DNA of 48,364 nucleotides from Bacteroidaceae bacterium. GTDB taxonomy: Bacteria > Bacteroidota > Bacteroidia > Bacteroidales > Bacteroidaceae. The first letter of the stretch is position 1; each line of letters begins with the position of its first letter. The notes under the pieces were generated by a model. That model did no database searches and was not told the DNA's origin. It saw only the letters and a list, made by a program, of their open reading frames with translations. The stretch is taken from assembly GCA_017503235.1 (NCBI GenBank), contig JAFVTL010000114.1, positions 1 through 48,364 on the forward strand. The letters run 5' to 3'. Positions 16,379-25,482 of this stretch are shown here, one piece after another. Made by a program: the position numbers and the translations under genes.

Positions 16379-17719
16379 TCAGAACAGGAATCGCAACAAA
16401 TCGTTGAAGTTCGCCCAAATCAACAAGGCAAACAGCAAGAACATACCTACCACCTGGGCACGTTCCATAAACTTGTCACTCGGTTTGCGACGAGTTATGA
16501 TTTCATACAAAAGGAACAGCACGTGGCCACCATCCAAAGCCGGAATGGGTAAGATGTTCATGAATGCCAAAATGATACTCAGCAAAGCGGTCATTTCCCA
16601 AAAACGATGCCAGTCCCATACTTTGGGGAAGATACTTCCTATAGTACCGAAACCACCCACGCTCTTGGCGCCTTCCTTGGTAAAGACATATTTCATATCG
16701 TTCACATAGCCCTTCAATGTATTCACACCCATAGCAATACCCGCAGGGAACGATTCGAAGAAGCCATACGACAAACGGGTTTGCTTGTAGCTCAATGCAT
16801 TTTTCAACACTCCTACCTTATATAAAGAGTCTGTCTGCAAGGAAACTGTATCGCGCAATCCGTTTCGAGAATACACAATATCCAATGCAGCATTTCCCTT
16901 ACCTTCAGCCTCCGCATCAGCCTGCAATGCCGCCATCTCGTACAAGAATGTATTCCACGAACCAACAGTCTTGCCATTCACAGCCAGCAAGCTGTCTCCT
17001 TTTTGAAGACCTGCCTTTTCGAAAGGCATTCCTACAATTACAGAATCGACCACATTCGGCATCAACGGTTCTACAAAAGGAGGATTATCCTTTGCTATAT
17101 CCAACAGACTAACCTCCGGCATAAAGATTTCGGTTTCCAAACCGCCACGGTTTACCTTTATTACGTGAGCTTCGGCAACGGCCCGAAGCATATCCACATC
17201 AAAACGGGTTAACGGCGTATCATCAGCACTCAGCAGAATATCTCCATCCCGGAAACCGATTTCCTCAGCCCGTTCATTGAATTCCATACCATAAGTCATA
17301 TCCTGTAGTGCTACATATTCATCTCCCCACTTGAAAAGAATCATGGAATAGATGAACAGCGCCAACAAGAAATTCATCAACACGCCCCCTATCATAATGA
17401 AAAGACGTTGCCATGCCGGTTTCGCACGGAACTCCCATTCTTCCATCGGGTGGTTCAAGTCTTCAGAACTTTGTGTTTCATCTACCATACCAGCAATTTG
17501 CACATAGCCGCCTAACGGTAACCAACCCACACCATATTCCGTTTCGCTATTCTTAGGTTTGAACTTGAAGAGCGAGAACCAGGGGTCGAAGAACAAATAG
17601 AATTTAGTCACACGGACTTTAAATAATCTCGCAAAAAAGAAATGCCCCCCTTCGTGAATAATCACCAACAACGAAAGGCTCATCATCAGTTGAAGGGCAC
17701 GAATCAAAAATGTTTCCAT
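16379..17719 (-). CDS. rseP: RIP metalloprotease RseP (M50)
   Basis: A 446-residue site-2-type membrane protease. The zinc motif HEGGH is at residues 22-26 in the first membrane helix, the third zinc ligand in ILPIPALDGGHVLFLL near the C terminus, and a PDZ region lies in the middle (about 200-260, MPFEKAGLQKGDSLLAVNGK); a second, degenerate PDZ-like segment precedes it (FRDGDILLSADDTPL). It cleaves membrane-anchored anti-sigma factors or signal peptides. Last gene of the minus-strand operon running from tsaB; 18 bp separate it from dxr. All catalytic residues are present. Confidence 0.94.
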   Translation of the reverse strand: METFLIRALQLMMSLSLLVIIHEGGHFFFARLFKVRVTKFYLFFDPWFSLFKFKPKNSETEYGVGWLPLGGYVQIAGMVDETQSSEDLNHPMEEWEFRAKPAWQRLFIMIGGVLMNFLLALFIYSMILFKWGDEYVALQDMTYGMEFNERAEEIGFRDGDILLSADDTPLTRFDVDMLRAVAEAHVIKVNRGGLETEIFMPEVSLLDIAKDNPPFVEPLMPNVVDSVIVGMPFEKAGLQKGDSLLAVNGKTVGSWNTFLYEMAALQADAEAEGKGNAALDIVYSRNGLRDTVSLQTDSLYKVGVLKNALSYKQTRLSYGFFESFPAGIAMGVNTLKGYVNDMKYVFTKEGAKSVGGFGTIGSIFPKVWDWHRFWEMTALLSIILAFMNILPIPALDGGHVLFLLYEIITRRKPSDKFMERAQVVGMFLLFALLIWANFNDLLRFLF

Positions 17720-17737
17720 TTATATTAGTGTTTTAAA

Positions 17738-18889
17738 TTATCCTCCGATCAAGCATGATGCCACACGACGCGCTTCAGAATCAGTAGCCACATAATCCTC
17801 ATAAGTCGGGGTCTGAATGAATGCTACCTTCGCCATCGTCTCCTCTATTATCTCGCTCATGCGCAAGAACGGAATTCGATCCTTCAAGAAGGCCGCCACC
17901 ACAGCCTCATTCGCAGCATTCAAGATACATGCCATATTACCACCCCGATTCAATGCTTCGTAGGCCAATCCCAAGCAGCGGAAACGTTTGATGTCCGGTT
18001 GTTCAAAAGTCAATTCCGTCATCTTCATGAAATCTAAACGGTCGAATGAAGCCTTGATACGTTGTGGATAAGAAAACGCATATTGAATTGGCAAACGCAT
18101 ATCCGGCACACCAAGTTGCGCTTTCACTGCTCCATCTTCAAATTGTACCATCGAATGAATAACTGACTGCGGATGTACTACCACTTCGATTTGATCAGGG
18201 CGCACCCCAAAGAGCCATTTGGCTTCAATGACTTCAAAGCCTTTGTTCATCATCGTGGCAGAATCAATCGTTATCTTTGCGCCCATATCCCAGTTGGGAT
18301 GCTTCAATGCCTGTTCTTTGGTCACATGCTGCAGCTCTTCGATAGTAAACTTACGGAAAGGACCTCCCGAAGCAGTCAGAATTACCTTTTCCAAAGCATT
18401 GCCCGGCTCAAGACATTGAAAAATAGCTGAATGTTCCGAGTCCACCGGTAGAATCGGCGTTTTATATTGTTGCGCCAGAGCATTTATCAGTTCGCCCGCT
18501 ACTACAAGAGTTTCTTTATTGGCCAAGGCAATTGTTTTACCGGCTCGAATAGCATTCATAGTAGGACGCAATCCCGCATATCCCACCATTGAGGCTAATA
18601 CTACATCTATGGATTTGGCTTCTACAATCTCGCATAAAGCATCGGCTCCTGCATAAACTTGAATCGGCAAGTCAGCCAACATTTCTTTCAATTGCAGATA
18701 TTTAGCTTCATTGGCAATCACTACAGCCGCAGGCATGAACTTACGCGCCTGTTCAGCCAATAATTCCACCTGATTATTTGCAGTCAAAGCATATGCTTCG
18801 TATAAATCGGGATGTTCCTCAATCACCTTCAAAGCCTGCGTACCGATAGATCCGGTAGAGCCCAATATGACTATTTGTTTCTTTTTCAT
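17738..18889 (-). CDS. dxr: 1-Deoxy-D-xylulose 5-phosphate reductoisomerase
   Basis: A 383-residue enzyme of the MEP isoprenoid pathway that converts DXP to 2-C-methyl-erythritol 4-phosphate with NADPH. The Rossmann motif ILGSTGSIGTQALKVI lies at the N terminus; ALANKETLVVAGELI and LPVDSEHSAIFQCLEPG are the metal- and substrate-binding segments, and ASGGPFR is the flexible-loop region. A longer frame starts at 18946, but it overlaps the preceding gene by 56 bp; ATG 18889 leaves a 1-bp gap to the M23 gene stop. ispF of the same pathway is at 31.3 kb. Confidence 0.95.
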   Translation of the reverse strand: MKKKQIVILGSTGSIGTQALKVIEEHPDLYEAYALTANNQVELLAEQARKFMPAAVVIANEAKYLQLKEMLADLPIQVYAGADALCEIVEAKSIDVVLASMVGYAGLRPTMNAIRAGKTIALANKETLVVAGELINALAQQYKTPILPVDSEHSAIFQCLEPGNALEKVILTASGGPFRKFTIEELQHVTKEQALKHPNWDMGAKITIDSATMMNKGFEVIEAKWLFGVRPDQIEVVVHPQSVIHSMVQFEDGAVKAQLGVPDMRLPIQYAFSYPQRIKASFDRLDFMKMTELTFEQPDIKRFRCLGLAYEALNRGGNMACILNAANEAVVAAFLKDRIPFLRMSEIIEETMAKVAFIQTPTYEDYVATDSEARRVASCLIGG

Positions 18890-18890
18890 C

Positions 18891-19742
18891 CTAAAATACA
18901 ATATATTTCGAAGGGTCCAATGCATGTCCCCTATTCCATAATTCAAAATGTAAATGGGTACCTGAAGTCTTTTCGCCGGACTTACCCACCAAAGCTATGG
19001 CTTCTCCTGCTTTTACGGTATCGCCTTGCTTTTTAAGCAAGACACCGCAATGTTTGTATACCGAAACCATATCCTGACCATGAAGTACGGCTATGATATA
19101 ACCGGAATCAGCTGTATAGGTTGCCATTAAGACGGTTCCATCAAGCACCGCCAAAACGCTTTCATTGGGATTAGACACTATGTCTAACCCATAGTGTCCC
19201 TTTTCGGCATCGAAACCAGCAGAAATCATACCGCGAGTGGGGCGATGAAAAATCAAGTCTGAAGTTCCACTTCCGTTCACAGAAGTAAGGTTGTAACGTT
19301 CACGCTCTTCATACTGTTTACGGAACTCTTCTTCTTCCCGAGTACGTTCCATCAGCTCTTCCGAACGCACAATCGTCAGAGAGTCAATAGACTGTACGGT
19401 ATCTACCCTCACATTTCCGCTCAATATATCCTGAATATTCATGATATACATATTCTGACGAGTCAAAGCTTCTTGTAACGAATCAGCTCGCAAAGCATTG
19501 CTCACAATCTGCTCACGAACTTCACTATTCATATATCCAGGCAGGTAATTCCTTAAAGGCGTAAATGCAATGATAACCGCTGCAATCAAGAAAATGATGG
19601 TTACAGCAGAAAGCAAGACAGACATCCCGTTCAATTTAGATACATGAATGCCTATGACCTCCTCCAATGTATTCTCATTGATGATGGTCAACTTGTATTT
19701 GAACTTTATATTATTCCAAAATGCTTTCCGTCCTTTTTTCAT
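18891..19742 (-). CDS. M23 family metallopeptidase, membrane-anchored
   Basis: A 283-residue protein: a cytoplasmic N-terminal tail, a membrane helix at about 45-68 (VLLSAVTIIFLIAAVIIAF), a helical linker (about 75-150, rich in Arg/Glu) and a C-terminal LytM domain. Catalytic zinc ligands are intact: HYGLD (H-x3-D) and GTHLHFELW (HxH), with YKHC between. It probably cuts peptidoglycan cross-links in the periplasm or is an EnvC-like activator, though the intact ligands favour an active enzyme. A TTG start at 19748 is possible; ATG 19742 is preferred. Inside the tsaB-rseP operon, 9 bp after rimM. Confidence 0.9.
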   Translation of the reverse strand: MKKGRKAFWNNIKFKYKLTIINENTLEEVIGIHVSKLNGMSVLLSAVTIIFLIAAVIIAFTPLRNYLPGYMNSEVREQIVSNALRADSLQEALTRQNMYIMNIQDILSGNVRVDTVQSIDSLTIVRSEELMERTREEEEFRKQYEERERYNLTSVNGSGTSDLIFHRPTRGMISAGFDAEKGHYGLDIVSNPNESVLAVLDGTVLMATYTADSGYIIAVLHGQDMVSVYKHCGVLLKKQGDTVKAGEAIALVGKSGEKTSGTHLHFELWNRGHALDPSKYIVF

Positions 19743-19751
19743 AGGCAATTT

Positions 19752-20270
19752 CTATAAAAGACCTTCAGGCAACTCGACCGTCAGTATTCTTTTCTTCTTT
19801 TCAATTTTCACCATAAACTCTTCATGAGCCGGCAGAAGGATTTCTTCTCCATTATCCCGTTCGATGGCAAAGAGTACATTCATAGTACTATCATCCACCG
19901 CTACAATCTCACCCAAGAAGCCGGCATGTATATCATTGACTTGAAATCCGACGAAATAATTCCAAGTTGGTATAACTTCCGACTCATCTTCATCCACCAA
20001 TGATTTCGGGAAATAGACCTCCACATTGGTAAACTTACGTGCTTGTTCGGCATTATCCACCCTCTCCAACTTCACTAAAGCAGTCGTTTCCGAACGAAAG
20101 CGATATTCCTCCAAAAAGAACGGAACAAAGATGCCATCGAGCAAACAAATGAAATAGTCACAATTTACTCTATCGAATATATCATCCGTAAAAGTAAAGG
20201 ATAATTCACCTTTCACTCCATGAGGCTTGTTGAAAGTCCCGATTCTAACTACATCTTCCTTCCTTATCAT
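19752..20270 (-). CDS. rimM: 16S rRNA processing protein RimM
   Basis: A 172-residue ribosome maturation factor that binds S19 and helps form the 30S head. The N-terminal RimM domain starts [19 protein letters not shown], and the PRC-barrel C-terminal domain follows (about 95-172: [20 protein letters not shown], closing [11 protein letters not shown]). Length and motifs are normal. Only 3 bp separate it from murA upstream. Its presence between murA and the M23 gene is a common Bacteroidetes arrangement. Confidence 0.93.
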   Translation of the reverse strand: MIRKEDVVRIGTFNKPHGVKGELSFTFTDDIFDRVNCDYFICLLDGIFVPFFLEEYRFRSETTALVKLERVDNAEQARKFTNVEVYFPKSLVDEDESEVIPTWNYFVGFQVNDIHAGFLGEIVAVDDSTMNVLFAIERDNGEEILLPAHEEFMVKIEKKKRILTVELPEGLL

Positions 20271-20273
20271 CGC

Positions 20274-21578
20274 TTAAATTCTTGTAATTCTTGCTCCCAA
20301 CGCATTCAAACGATGCTCAATATTCTGATACCCGCGGTCAATCTGCTCGATATTATGGATGCGGCTGCTTCCTTCCGCACTCATTGCCGCAATCAGCAAA
20401 GCTATACCGGCTCGGATATCCGGTGAAGTCATATTTCCACCTCGCAGATGGAATTGATGGTCGTGGCCGATTACGACCGCTCTATGCGGATCACACAAAA
20501 TAATTTGTGCACCCATATCTATCAGCTTGTCCACAAAGAACAAACGGCTTTCAAACATCTTTTGATGAATCAGCACACTTCCCTTGGCTTGAGTAGCCAC
20601 AACCAGAAGTACACTCAACAAGTCGGGGGTAAGTCCTGGCCAAGGAGCATCGGCTATCGTCATGATAGAACCATCCATAAAGGATTCAATTTCATAATGC
20701 TCCTGTTCAGGTATATAAAGGTCATCGTCACGTTGCTCCATCTTGATACCCAATCGACGGAAACTTTCAGGAATGATTCCCAAATTTTGGAAAGATACAT
20801 TCTTGATGGTTATTTCACTTTGAGTCATGGCGGCCATTCCAATGAAACTACCGACTTCAATCATATCCGGCAAAGCAGTATGGACACATCCTCCCAAGCG
20901 CTCAACCCCTTCAATCACAAGAAGATTGGAGGCAACGCCCGATATCCGAGCACCCATCGCATTCAACATCTTGCACAATTGTTGCAAATAAGGCTCACAC
21001 GCCGCATTATAAATGGTCGTTTTCCCCTTTGCCAGCACTGCTGCCATAACAATATTGGCCGTACCTGTTACCGAAGCCTCATCAAGCAGCATATAGGTAC
21101 CAGTCAGTTCTTTGGCTTCTATTTGATAAACACTACGTAAAGCATCGTATTTGAAGCTGGCTCCCAATTTCTGTATTCCGACAAAATGGGTATCCAAACG
21201 ACGGCGACCTATCTTGTCACCACCCGGCTTTGAGATGAGAGCTTTACCAAAACGTGCCACCAATGGGCCCACCAACATAACTGAGCCACGGAGACTGGAG
21301 CATTTTTTCAAGAAGTCATCACTTTCCAGATAATTCAAATCTACAGCATCCGCCTGAAATGAATAGGAATGCATCCCTTTTTTGGCCACTTTAACCCCCA
21401 TTTCCCGTAACAATTGTATCAAATTGTTCACATCCAAGATGTCAGGAATGTTATTCACAATCACCTCTTCGGAAGTCAAGAGTGTAGCGCAAAGAATCTG
21501 AAGCACTTCATTCTTTGCACCTTGCGGGGTAATTTCCCCATGTAACTTATGTCCGCCCTCAATTACAAATGAAGCCAT
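20274..21578 (-). CDS. murA: UDP-N-acetylglucosamine 1-carboxyvinyltransferase, Asp-type
   Basis: A 434-residue enzyme that transfers enolpyruvate from PEP to UDP-GlcNAc, the first committed step of peptidoglycan synthesis. The conserved Lys22-Asn23 pair lies in GAKNEVLQ. The catalytic-loop motif reads PGGDKIGRRRLDTH, so residue 121 is Asp where most MurA proteins have the Cys that fosfomycin alkylates (Cys115 in E. coli). Asp enzymes are active but fosfomycin-insensitive in other bacteria. Otherwise full length. The gene is 17 bp after DUF4290 and 3 bp before rimM in the operon. Confidence 0.94.
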   Translation of the reverse strand: MASFVIEGGHKLHGEITPQGAKNEVLQILCATLLTSEEVIVNNIPDILDVNNLIQLLREMGVKVAKKGMHSYSFQADAVDLNYLESDDFLKKCSSLRGSVMLVGPLVARFGKALISKPGGDKIGRRRLDTHFVGIQKLGASFKYDALRSVYQIEAKELTGTYMLLDEASVTGTANIVMAAVLAKGKTTIYNAACEPYLQQLCKMLNAMGARISGVASNLLVIEGVERLGGCVHTALPDMIEVGSFIGMAAMTQSEITIKNVSFQNLGIIPESFRRLGIKMEQRDDDLYIPEQEHYEIESFMDGSIMTIADAPWPGLTPDLLSVLLVVATQAKGSVLIHQKMFESRLFFVDKLIDMGAQIILCDPHRAVVIGHDHQFHLRGGNMTSPDIRAGIALLIAAMSAEGSSRIHNIEQIDRGYQNIEHRLNALGARITRI

Positions 21579-21595
21579 AGTATCACGATTTAGGA

Positions 21596-22231
21596 TTAAT
21601 GTTTTTTCCGTTGGTTATTGTATTGTTTACGCTGACCATTCGACTGACGACGATGTCCTCCCGTATTACGGAATTGTGAGCCAGTTGCCAATGAAGGGCC
21701 CATATTCAGGTCTTCCAATTTCAAATCTATTTTCCCTTTGGAATACTCCTTCAAGTCATCTAAGATCTTCTGGTCTTCAACTCCATCCTTATTCCATCCA
21801 ATGAAACTCTTCTTCATCCGAACGGCAATCAAATCCACCAATTGCTTCCTTTCTTCTTCATCTTCCAACTCCACGGCCTTCTCTATCATTTCGCCAAGTA
21901 TCCGTCCATAGTGACGGTAACGGATATTGGAGCTGGCATACGGAATAACTTCCGGCTTTACTTCCAATTCTTCAGGTTTGACCACTTCATAAGGATAGTC
22001 AATATCCAACTTAAAATCGGCCATGACCGCCAAATGATCCCAAAGCTTACGCTTGAAATCGGGCATATCCCGCAGAGACGGAAACATTCCTTCCATAATA
22101 TTAACTATTGTTTCCGCACAACGCTGGCGTTCGTCCCTATCCTCTATTGTCAAGGCATAATCTACCATATTCTGTACACTTCTGCCATATTCCGGCAATG
22201 GTAGTCTTCTTCGCTGGGTATTATATTCCAT
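21596..22231 (-). CDS. DUF4290 family protein
   Basis: A 211-residue soluble, mostly helical protein with YNTQRRRLPLPEYGRSVQNM at the N terminus, typical of DUF4290. The last ~30 residues are low-complexity and basic (RNTGGHRRQSNGQRKQYNNQ), suggesting RNA or ribosome contact, but function is unknown. It is almost always next to murA in Bacteroidetes. Here it starts 25 bp after tsaB and ends 17 bp before murA, so it is surely cotranscribed. Confidence 0.85.
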   Translation of the reverse strand: MEYNTQRRRLPLPEYGRSVQNMVDYALTIEDRDERQRCAETIVNIMEGMFPSLRDMPDFKRKLWDHLAVMADFKLDIDYPYEVVKPEELEVKPEVIPYASSNIRYRHYGRILGEMIEKAVELEDEEERKQLVDLIAVRMKKSFIGWNKDGVEDQKILDDLKEYSKGKIDLKLEDLNMGPSLATGSQFRNTGGHRRQSNGQRKQYNNQRKKH

Positions 22232-22256
22232 TATTCAAACTTGTTTCATTCAACAT

Positions 22257-22946
22257 TTAAAGGAGCTTCTTAGGAGTCGAAGCTATAAATTCTTTCAAAT
22301 AGAAAGGCTCGAAATATGCCACATCCTTGAAGTCCTTACTTGCTAAGGCCCTCTCTGCCAACGGGAACATCCATCGGGCCAAAGGACGAACGCCTTCTAT
22401 AAAATGAGCGTTAGGATGGGTAATCTTCTCGCGACACTTAGCGGCTCCGTTACCAAAAAAATAAACCGGCTGAGTTTCCAGATATTCCAAATATGAGTTC
22501 TCGTCCACGATATCAGCCGCTATGGGACGTTTCATATTCAAGGCACGGTCATAGATTGCTGCGTATACCTCCATGCGACGGGCATCAATCATGGGGCACA
22601 ACAATGCGTCATCCGGCAAATCCTGTTGCAACAACACGGGAACACTCATCACCTCAAGGGTTGGGATAGCTATCAGAGGGAGATTGCGCCCATAACAAAT
22701 CCCCTTAGCCATTGACACGCCTATACGAAGGCCTGTATACGAACCTGGGCCACAACTCACGGCCACTGCATCCAACGGCATGCCATGATTATCCACAAAA
22801 GACAAGGCCTCATCCACGAATACGCCCAATTGCACCGCATGGGAAGGTCCCTGCAAATCTTCCAATTTGAACTCCGCCAAACCATCTTCGCTGACAGCTA
22901 CCGAACAAGCTTCCGTTGAGGTCTCAATATGCAAAATACACGCCAT
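22257..22946 (-). CDS. tsaB: tRNA threonylcarbamoyladenosine biosynthesis protein TsaB
   Basis: A 229-residue ASKHA-fold protein. The N terminus ILHIETSTEACSVAVSEDG and the later VSCGPGSYTGLRIGVSMAKG are the signature of TsaB, the scaffold partner of TsaD in making t6A37 of ANN-decoding tRNAs. It lacks the metal-binding His pair of TsaD, as expected. First gene of the seven-gene operon to rseP; a -7 box lies 28 bp upstream. Confidence 0.93.
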   Translation of the reverse strand: MACILHIETSTEACSVAVSEDGLAEFKLEDLQGPSHAVQLGVFVDEALSFVDNHGMPLDAVAVSCGPGSYTGLRIGVSMAKGICYGRNLPLIAIPTLEVMSVPVLLQQDLPDDALLCPMIDARRMEVYAAIYDRALNMKRPIAADIVDENSYLEYLETQPVYFFGNGAAKCREKITHPNAHFIEGVRPLARWMFPLAERALASKDFKDVAYFEPFYLKEFIASTPKKLL

Positions 22947-22973
22947 AATGCAATATTCCTATAATATAACGTG

Positions 22974-22981
22974 CAAATATA
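22974..22981 (-). promoter_or_regulatory. -7 promoter box for the tsaB operon
   Basis: Minus-strand TATATTTG, full match, followed by CACG. It would drive tsaB through rseP. Confidence 0.6.
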
Positions 22982-22999
22982 CACTTTTATTTATAAAGT

Positions 23000-23040
23000 C
23001 AGTCCCCCAAACACTACTTTTCATAGCATTTGGGGGACTG
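23000..23040. terminator. Hairpin after the M64 peptidase gene
   Basis: Perfect 12-bp arms CAGTCCCCCAAA and TTTGGGGGACTG with a 17-nt loop, 24 bp after the M64 stop and 20 bp before the tsaB -7 box. No strong T-run follows, so efficiency is uncertain. Confidence 0.7.
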
Positions 23041-23063
23041 CATCCTCAATATTTAGGAATTAT

Positions 23064-24401
23064 TTACTTTGTGTACAAATCAATGGTATTCTGTATTTCA
23101 CGAACACATACCGGACAATAGACATCAATACGATGGAACCAGTTCATCATACAGTTCGGCCATGGGCGATAAACGCCTTCCGACAGATAGCCTCCACCTT
23201 CATATACGCCAAGCTTCCATGGCTTTTTCGGGTCAAAGTCTGCAGATTTCGGATTTTGCGGATTCAATTCCCAATTGCTTTCCTTTACTGGAGTCGGCAC
23301 GGGAGCGTCGCCTAGCAGTTCCTTCCAATCCTTCGATTCCAAATCGGTCAATGTGGTGATATTGGGTTCCCATGGCTCTACATTGGGGAAATAGAGGTCG
23401 CTCATTTCCGAACCGCCCACGTATTCATCGGCCAGACCTACAAACAAGTGGCCGAACTCATGGCTGTATGTCTTGCGGGTAGAAGCACCCGGGATATCAG
23501 CAGCACTGATGCCATAGAAATTATAGATACCACCGCCACCATACTTCTGTGAATTGGTAAGGATGTAAATGATTTCATAAGGAACATTGGCCGCTACGTC
23601 CAGGATTGCCTGATAATCTTCAATCATCTGATAACGTTCAGAGTCAAAGGTGTAATAGTGAGTCTTCAAACCAGTGTCGCGCCACAGATATTCACCAGGA
23701 ATAGAAATGCCCGATTCCTTGCTGGGGTTCCATACCGCACGGATATTGAACTTGTCCTTGTTTTCTGAATAAGGAGAATAGCTGAAGAAATCATCAGCAA
23801 AACCCTTACAAGCAGCTACAAACTTATCCTTTTCGGCTTCTGTATAGCCTTCTGAAATCAGGACAATATCCACTCGCTTGGCGGGGTTACCTGTATAATG
23901 AACATCCATTGTAGAAAGTCCCGGATTGGAACGACGGATGAAATAGCTGTCCACATCGATTTCATAAGCGAATTTCTTGTGGAACTTTCCGGTGGCATTT
24001 TCACGAGAATAGAATTCTACCACCACATCGTTCTTAGGATAAGGGAACACAACGCCTTCAGGCATGGCCTTGCTTGTCACCTTGGCTTCGGGTGTAGCTT
24101 GCCATTCGCTGAACAACGTACTATAACCGCGTGAGTAAATGACCTTTCCGCTGGCTTTGTCCAAAACCTTGAACATTTGGTTACCCATTCCACGGTCATC
24201 TACCAGATAGTTCTTGTTGCCCGCCCAAAATGGTTCTTCAATCACTTCGTCCACGTAGAAATATTCGGATTTGGCATCACCTGCATGATAGAAATCCAAA
24301 CGCATGGTCTTGGTCAAGAAATAATCTTCGAATTTAACTTGGGCGTTCAACGAAAACACGCCCACCATAGCCAAAAGGCCAATCAGATAAAATCTTTTCA
24401 T
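23064..24401 (-). CDS. M64 family metallopeptidase (IgA peptidase M64-like)
   Basis: A 445-residue secreted protein with signal peptide (MKRFYLIGLLAMVGVFSLNA). An N-terminal beta-rich domain (about 20-160) precedes the catalytic domain, where YSHEFGHLFVGLADEY carries HExxH with the third ligand in the family's GLADEY extension. The family is named after a Clostridium IgA protease, but the substrate of Bacteroides members is not established. A frame extension to 24458 is excluded by the -33/-7 promoter at 24446-24477. Monocistronic. Confidence 0.9.
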   Translation of the reverse strand: MKRFYLIGLLAMVGVFSLNAQVKFEDYFLTKTMRLDFYHAGDAKSEYFYVDEVIEEPFWAGNKNYLVDDRGMGNQMFKVLDKASGKVIYSRGYSTLFSEWQATPEAKVTSKAMPEGVVFPYPKNDVVVEFYSRENATGKFHKKFAYEIDVDSYFIRRSNPGLSTMDVHYTGNPAKRVDIVLISEGYTEAEKDKFVAACKGFADDFFSYSPYSENKDKFNIRAVWNPSKESGISIPGEYLWRDTGLKTHYYTFDSERYQMIEDYQAILDVAANVPYEIIYILTNSQKYGGGGIYNFYGISAADIPGASTRKTYSHEFGHLFVGLADEYVGGSEMSDLYFPNVEPWEPNITTLTDLESKDWKELLGDAPVPTPVKESNWELNPQNPKSADFDPKKPWKLGVYEGGGYLSEGVYRPWPNCMMNWFHRIDVYCPVCVREIQNTIDLYTK

Positions 24402-24445
24402 TGTAATAGTTATTAAGGTTTTACAGAAATTCTTCTTCACTGGTG

Positions 24446-24477
24446 CAAATATACACAAAATTCCTTCACGTCACAAA
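24446..24477 (-). promoter_or_regulatory. Promoter of the M64 peptidase gene
   Basis: Minus strand: -33 TTTG (24474-24477), 20-bp spacer, -7 TATATTTG (24446-24453), then CACC. It predicts a transcript start near 24439 and decides the start codon at 24401. Confidence 0.8.
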
Positions 24478-24572
24478 CAATGGAACTTCCCTATTTTACA
24501 CTTTTCGCCCTCGCAAAGTCTCAAAAACGGAAAATATATGCACTTTTCATCCTTCAACAACGGAAAAAACAT

Positions 24573-24580
24573 TACTTTTG
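24573..24580 (+). promoter_or_regulatory. -7 promoter box for yicC-gmk
   Basis: TACTTTTG, full match to TAnnTTTG, followed by CAA. The transcript would begin near 24587, so ATG 24600 is the start. Confidence 0.65.
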
Positions 24581-24599
24581 CAAAAAACACATTTGGAAT

Positions 24600-25475
24600 A
24601 TGATACAATCAATGACTGGATACGGTAAGGCTACCGTCAATTTTGAAGGAAAGAAAATCCACATCGAGATAAAATCGCTGAACAGCAAAGCTTTGGATTT
24701 GTCGATACGCATCGCGCCGCTATACCGGGAAAAGGAAATGGAGATCCGCAACCTGATTTCACAATCGTTGGAGCGTGGCAAGGTAGACTTCAGCCTTTGG
24801 GTGGAAAAAGAAGTGAGCGAAGCTGCTACCCCCATCAATGCTGCTCTGATGAACAATTACTACGAGCAGTTCAAGGCCATAGCCGAGAGCACAGAAATAC
24901 CGATGCCTACCGATTTGTTTGCTACCTTGTTGCGAATGCCAGACGTGCTGACTAAGGTCGACGTACAGGAATTGTCGGATGAAGAATGGAACGTGGTTCG
25001 TACAGCCGTAAGTGAAGCCATCGGCCAACTGGTGGAATTCCGCAAGCAGGAAGGAATCGCCTTGGCCAAGAAGTTCAATGAAAAGATTGACAACATTGAG
25101 GCACTGATGAAGGCCATCGAGCCCTACGAAAACGAACGCGTGACCAAGATACGCGAACGAATCACCGATGCACTCGAAAAGACACTCAATGTAGATTATG
25201 ACAAGAACCGCCTTGAACAGGAACTGATTTACTATATCGAGAAGTTGGACATCAACGAAGAAAAGCAACGTCTGTCCAACCACTTGAACTACTTCCGCGA
25301 AACCATGAACGATGGTCACGGGCAAGGCAAAAAGCTCGGTTTCATCGCTCAGGAGATGGGACGTGAAATCAACACTACGGGCAGCAAATCCAATCATGCC
25401 GAAATGCAGAACATCGTCGTTCGCATGAAGGACGAACTGGAGCAAATCAAAGAACAAGTACTCAATGTAATGTAA
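24600..25475 (+). CDS. yicC: YicC family endoribonuclease-like protein
   Basis: A 291-residue protein starting MIQSMTGYGKATVNFEGKKI, the classic YicC N terminus, and ending with the DUF1732 region GHGQGKKLGFIAQEMGREIN followed by TTGSKS and the helix ending LEQIKEQVLNV. E. coli YicC and its relatives cleave RNA. The family is usually next to guanylate kinase, as here (gmk starts 7 bp on). The extended frame from 24480 is not used, judged by the promoter. Confidence 0.92.
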   Translation: MIQSMTGYGKATVNFEGKKIHIEIKSLNSKALDLSIRIAPLYREKEMEIRNLISQSLERGKVDFSLWVEKEVSEAATPINAALMNNYYEQFKAIAESTEIPMPTDLFATLLRMPDVLTKVDVQELSDEEWNVVRTAVSEAIGQLVEFRKQEGIALAKKFNEKIDNIEALMKAIEPYENERVTKIRERITDALEKTLNVDYDKNRLEQELIYYIEKLDINEEKQRLSNHLNYFRETMNDGHGQGKKLGFIAQEMGREINTTGSKSNHAEMQNIVVRMKDELEQIKEQVLNVM

Positions 25476-25482
25476 TAAAGCC

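Noticed and set aside
23064-24401. Naming the M64 protein a proven IgA protease
   Set aside because: Only the M64 fold and zinc motif can be seen; the immunoglobulin substrate is known for a distant relative and cannot be assumed.
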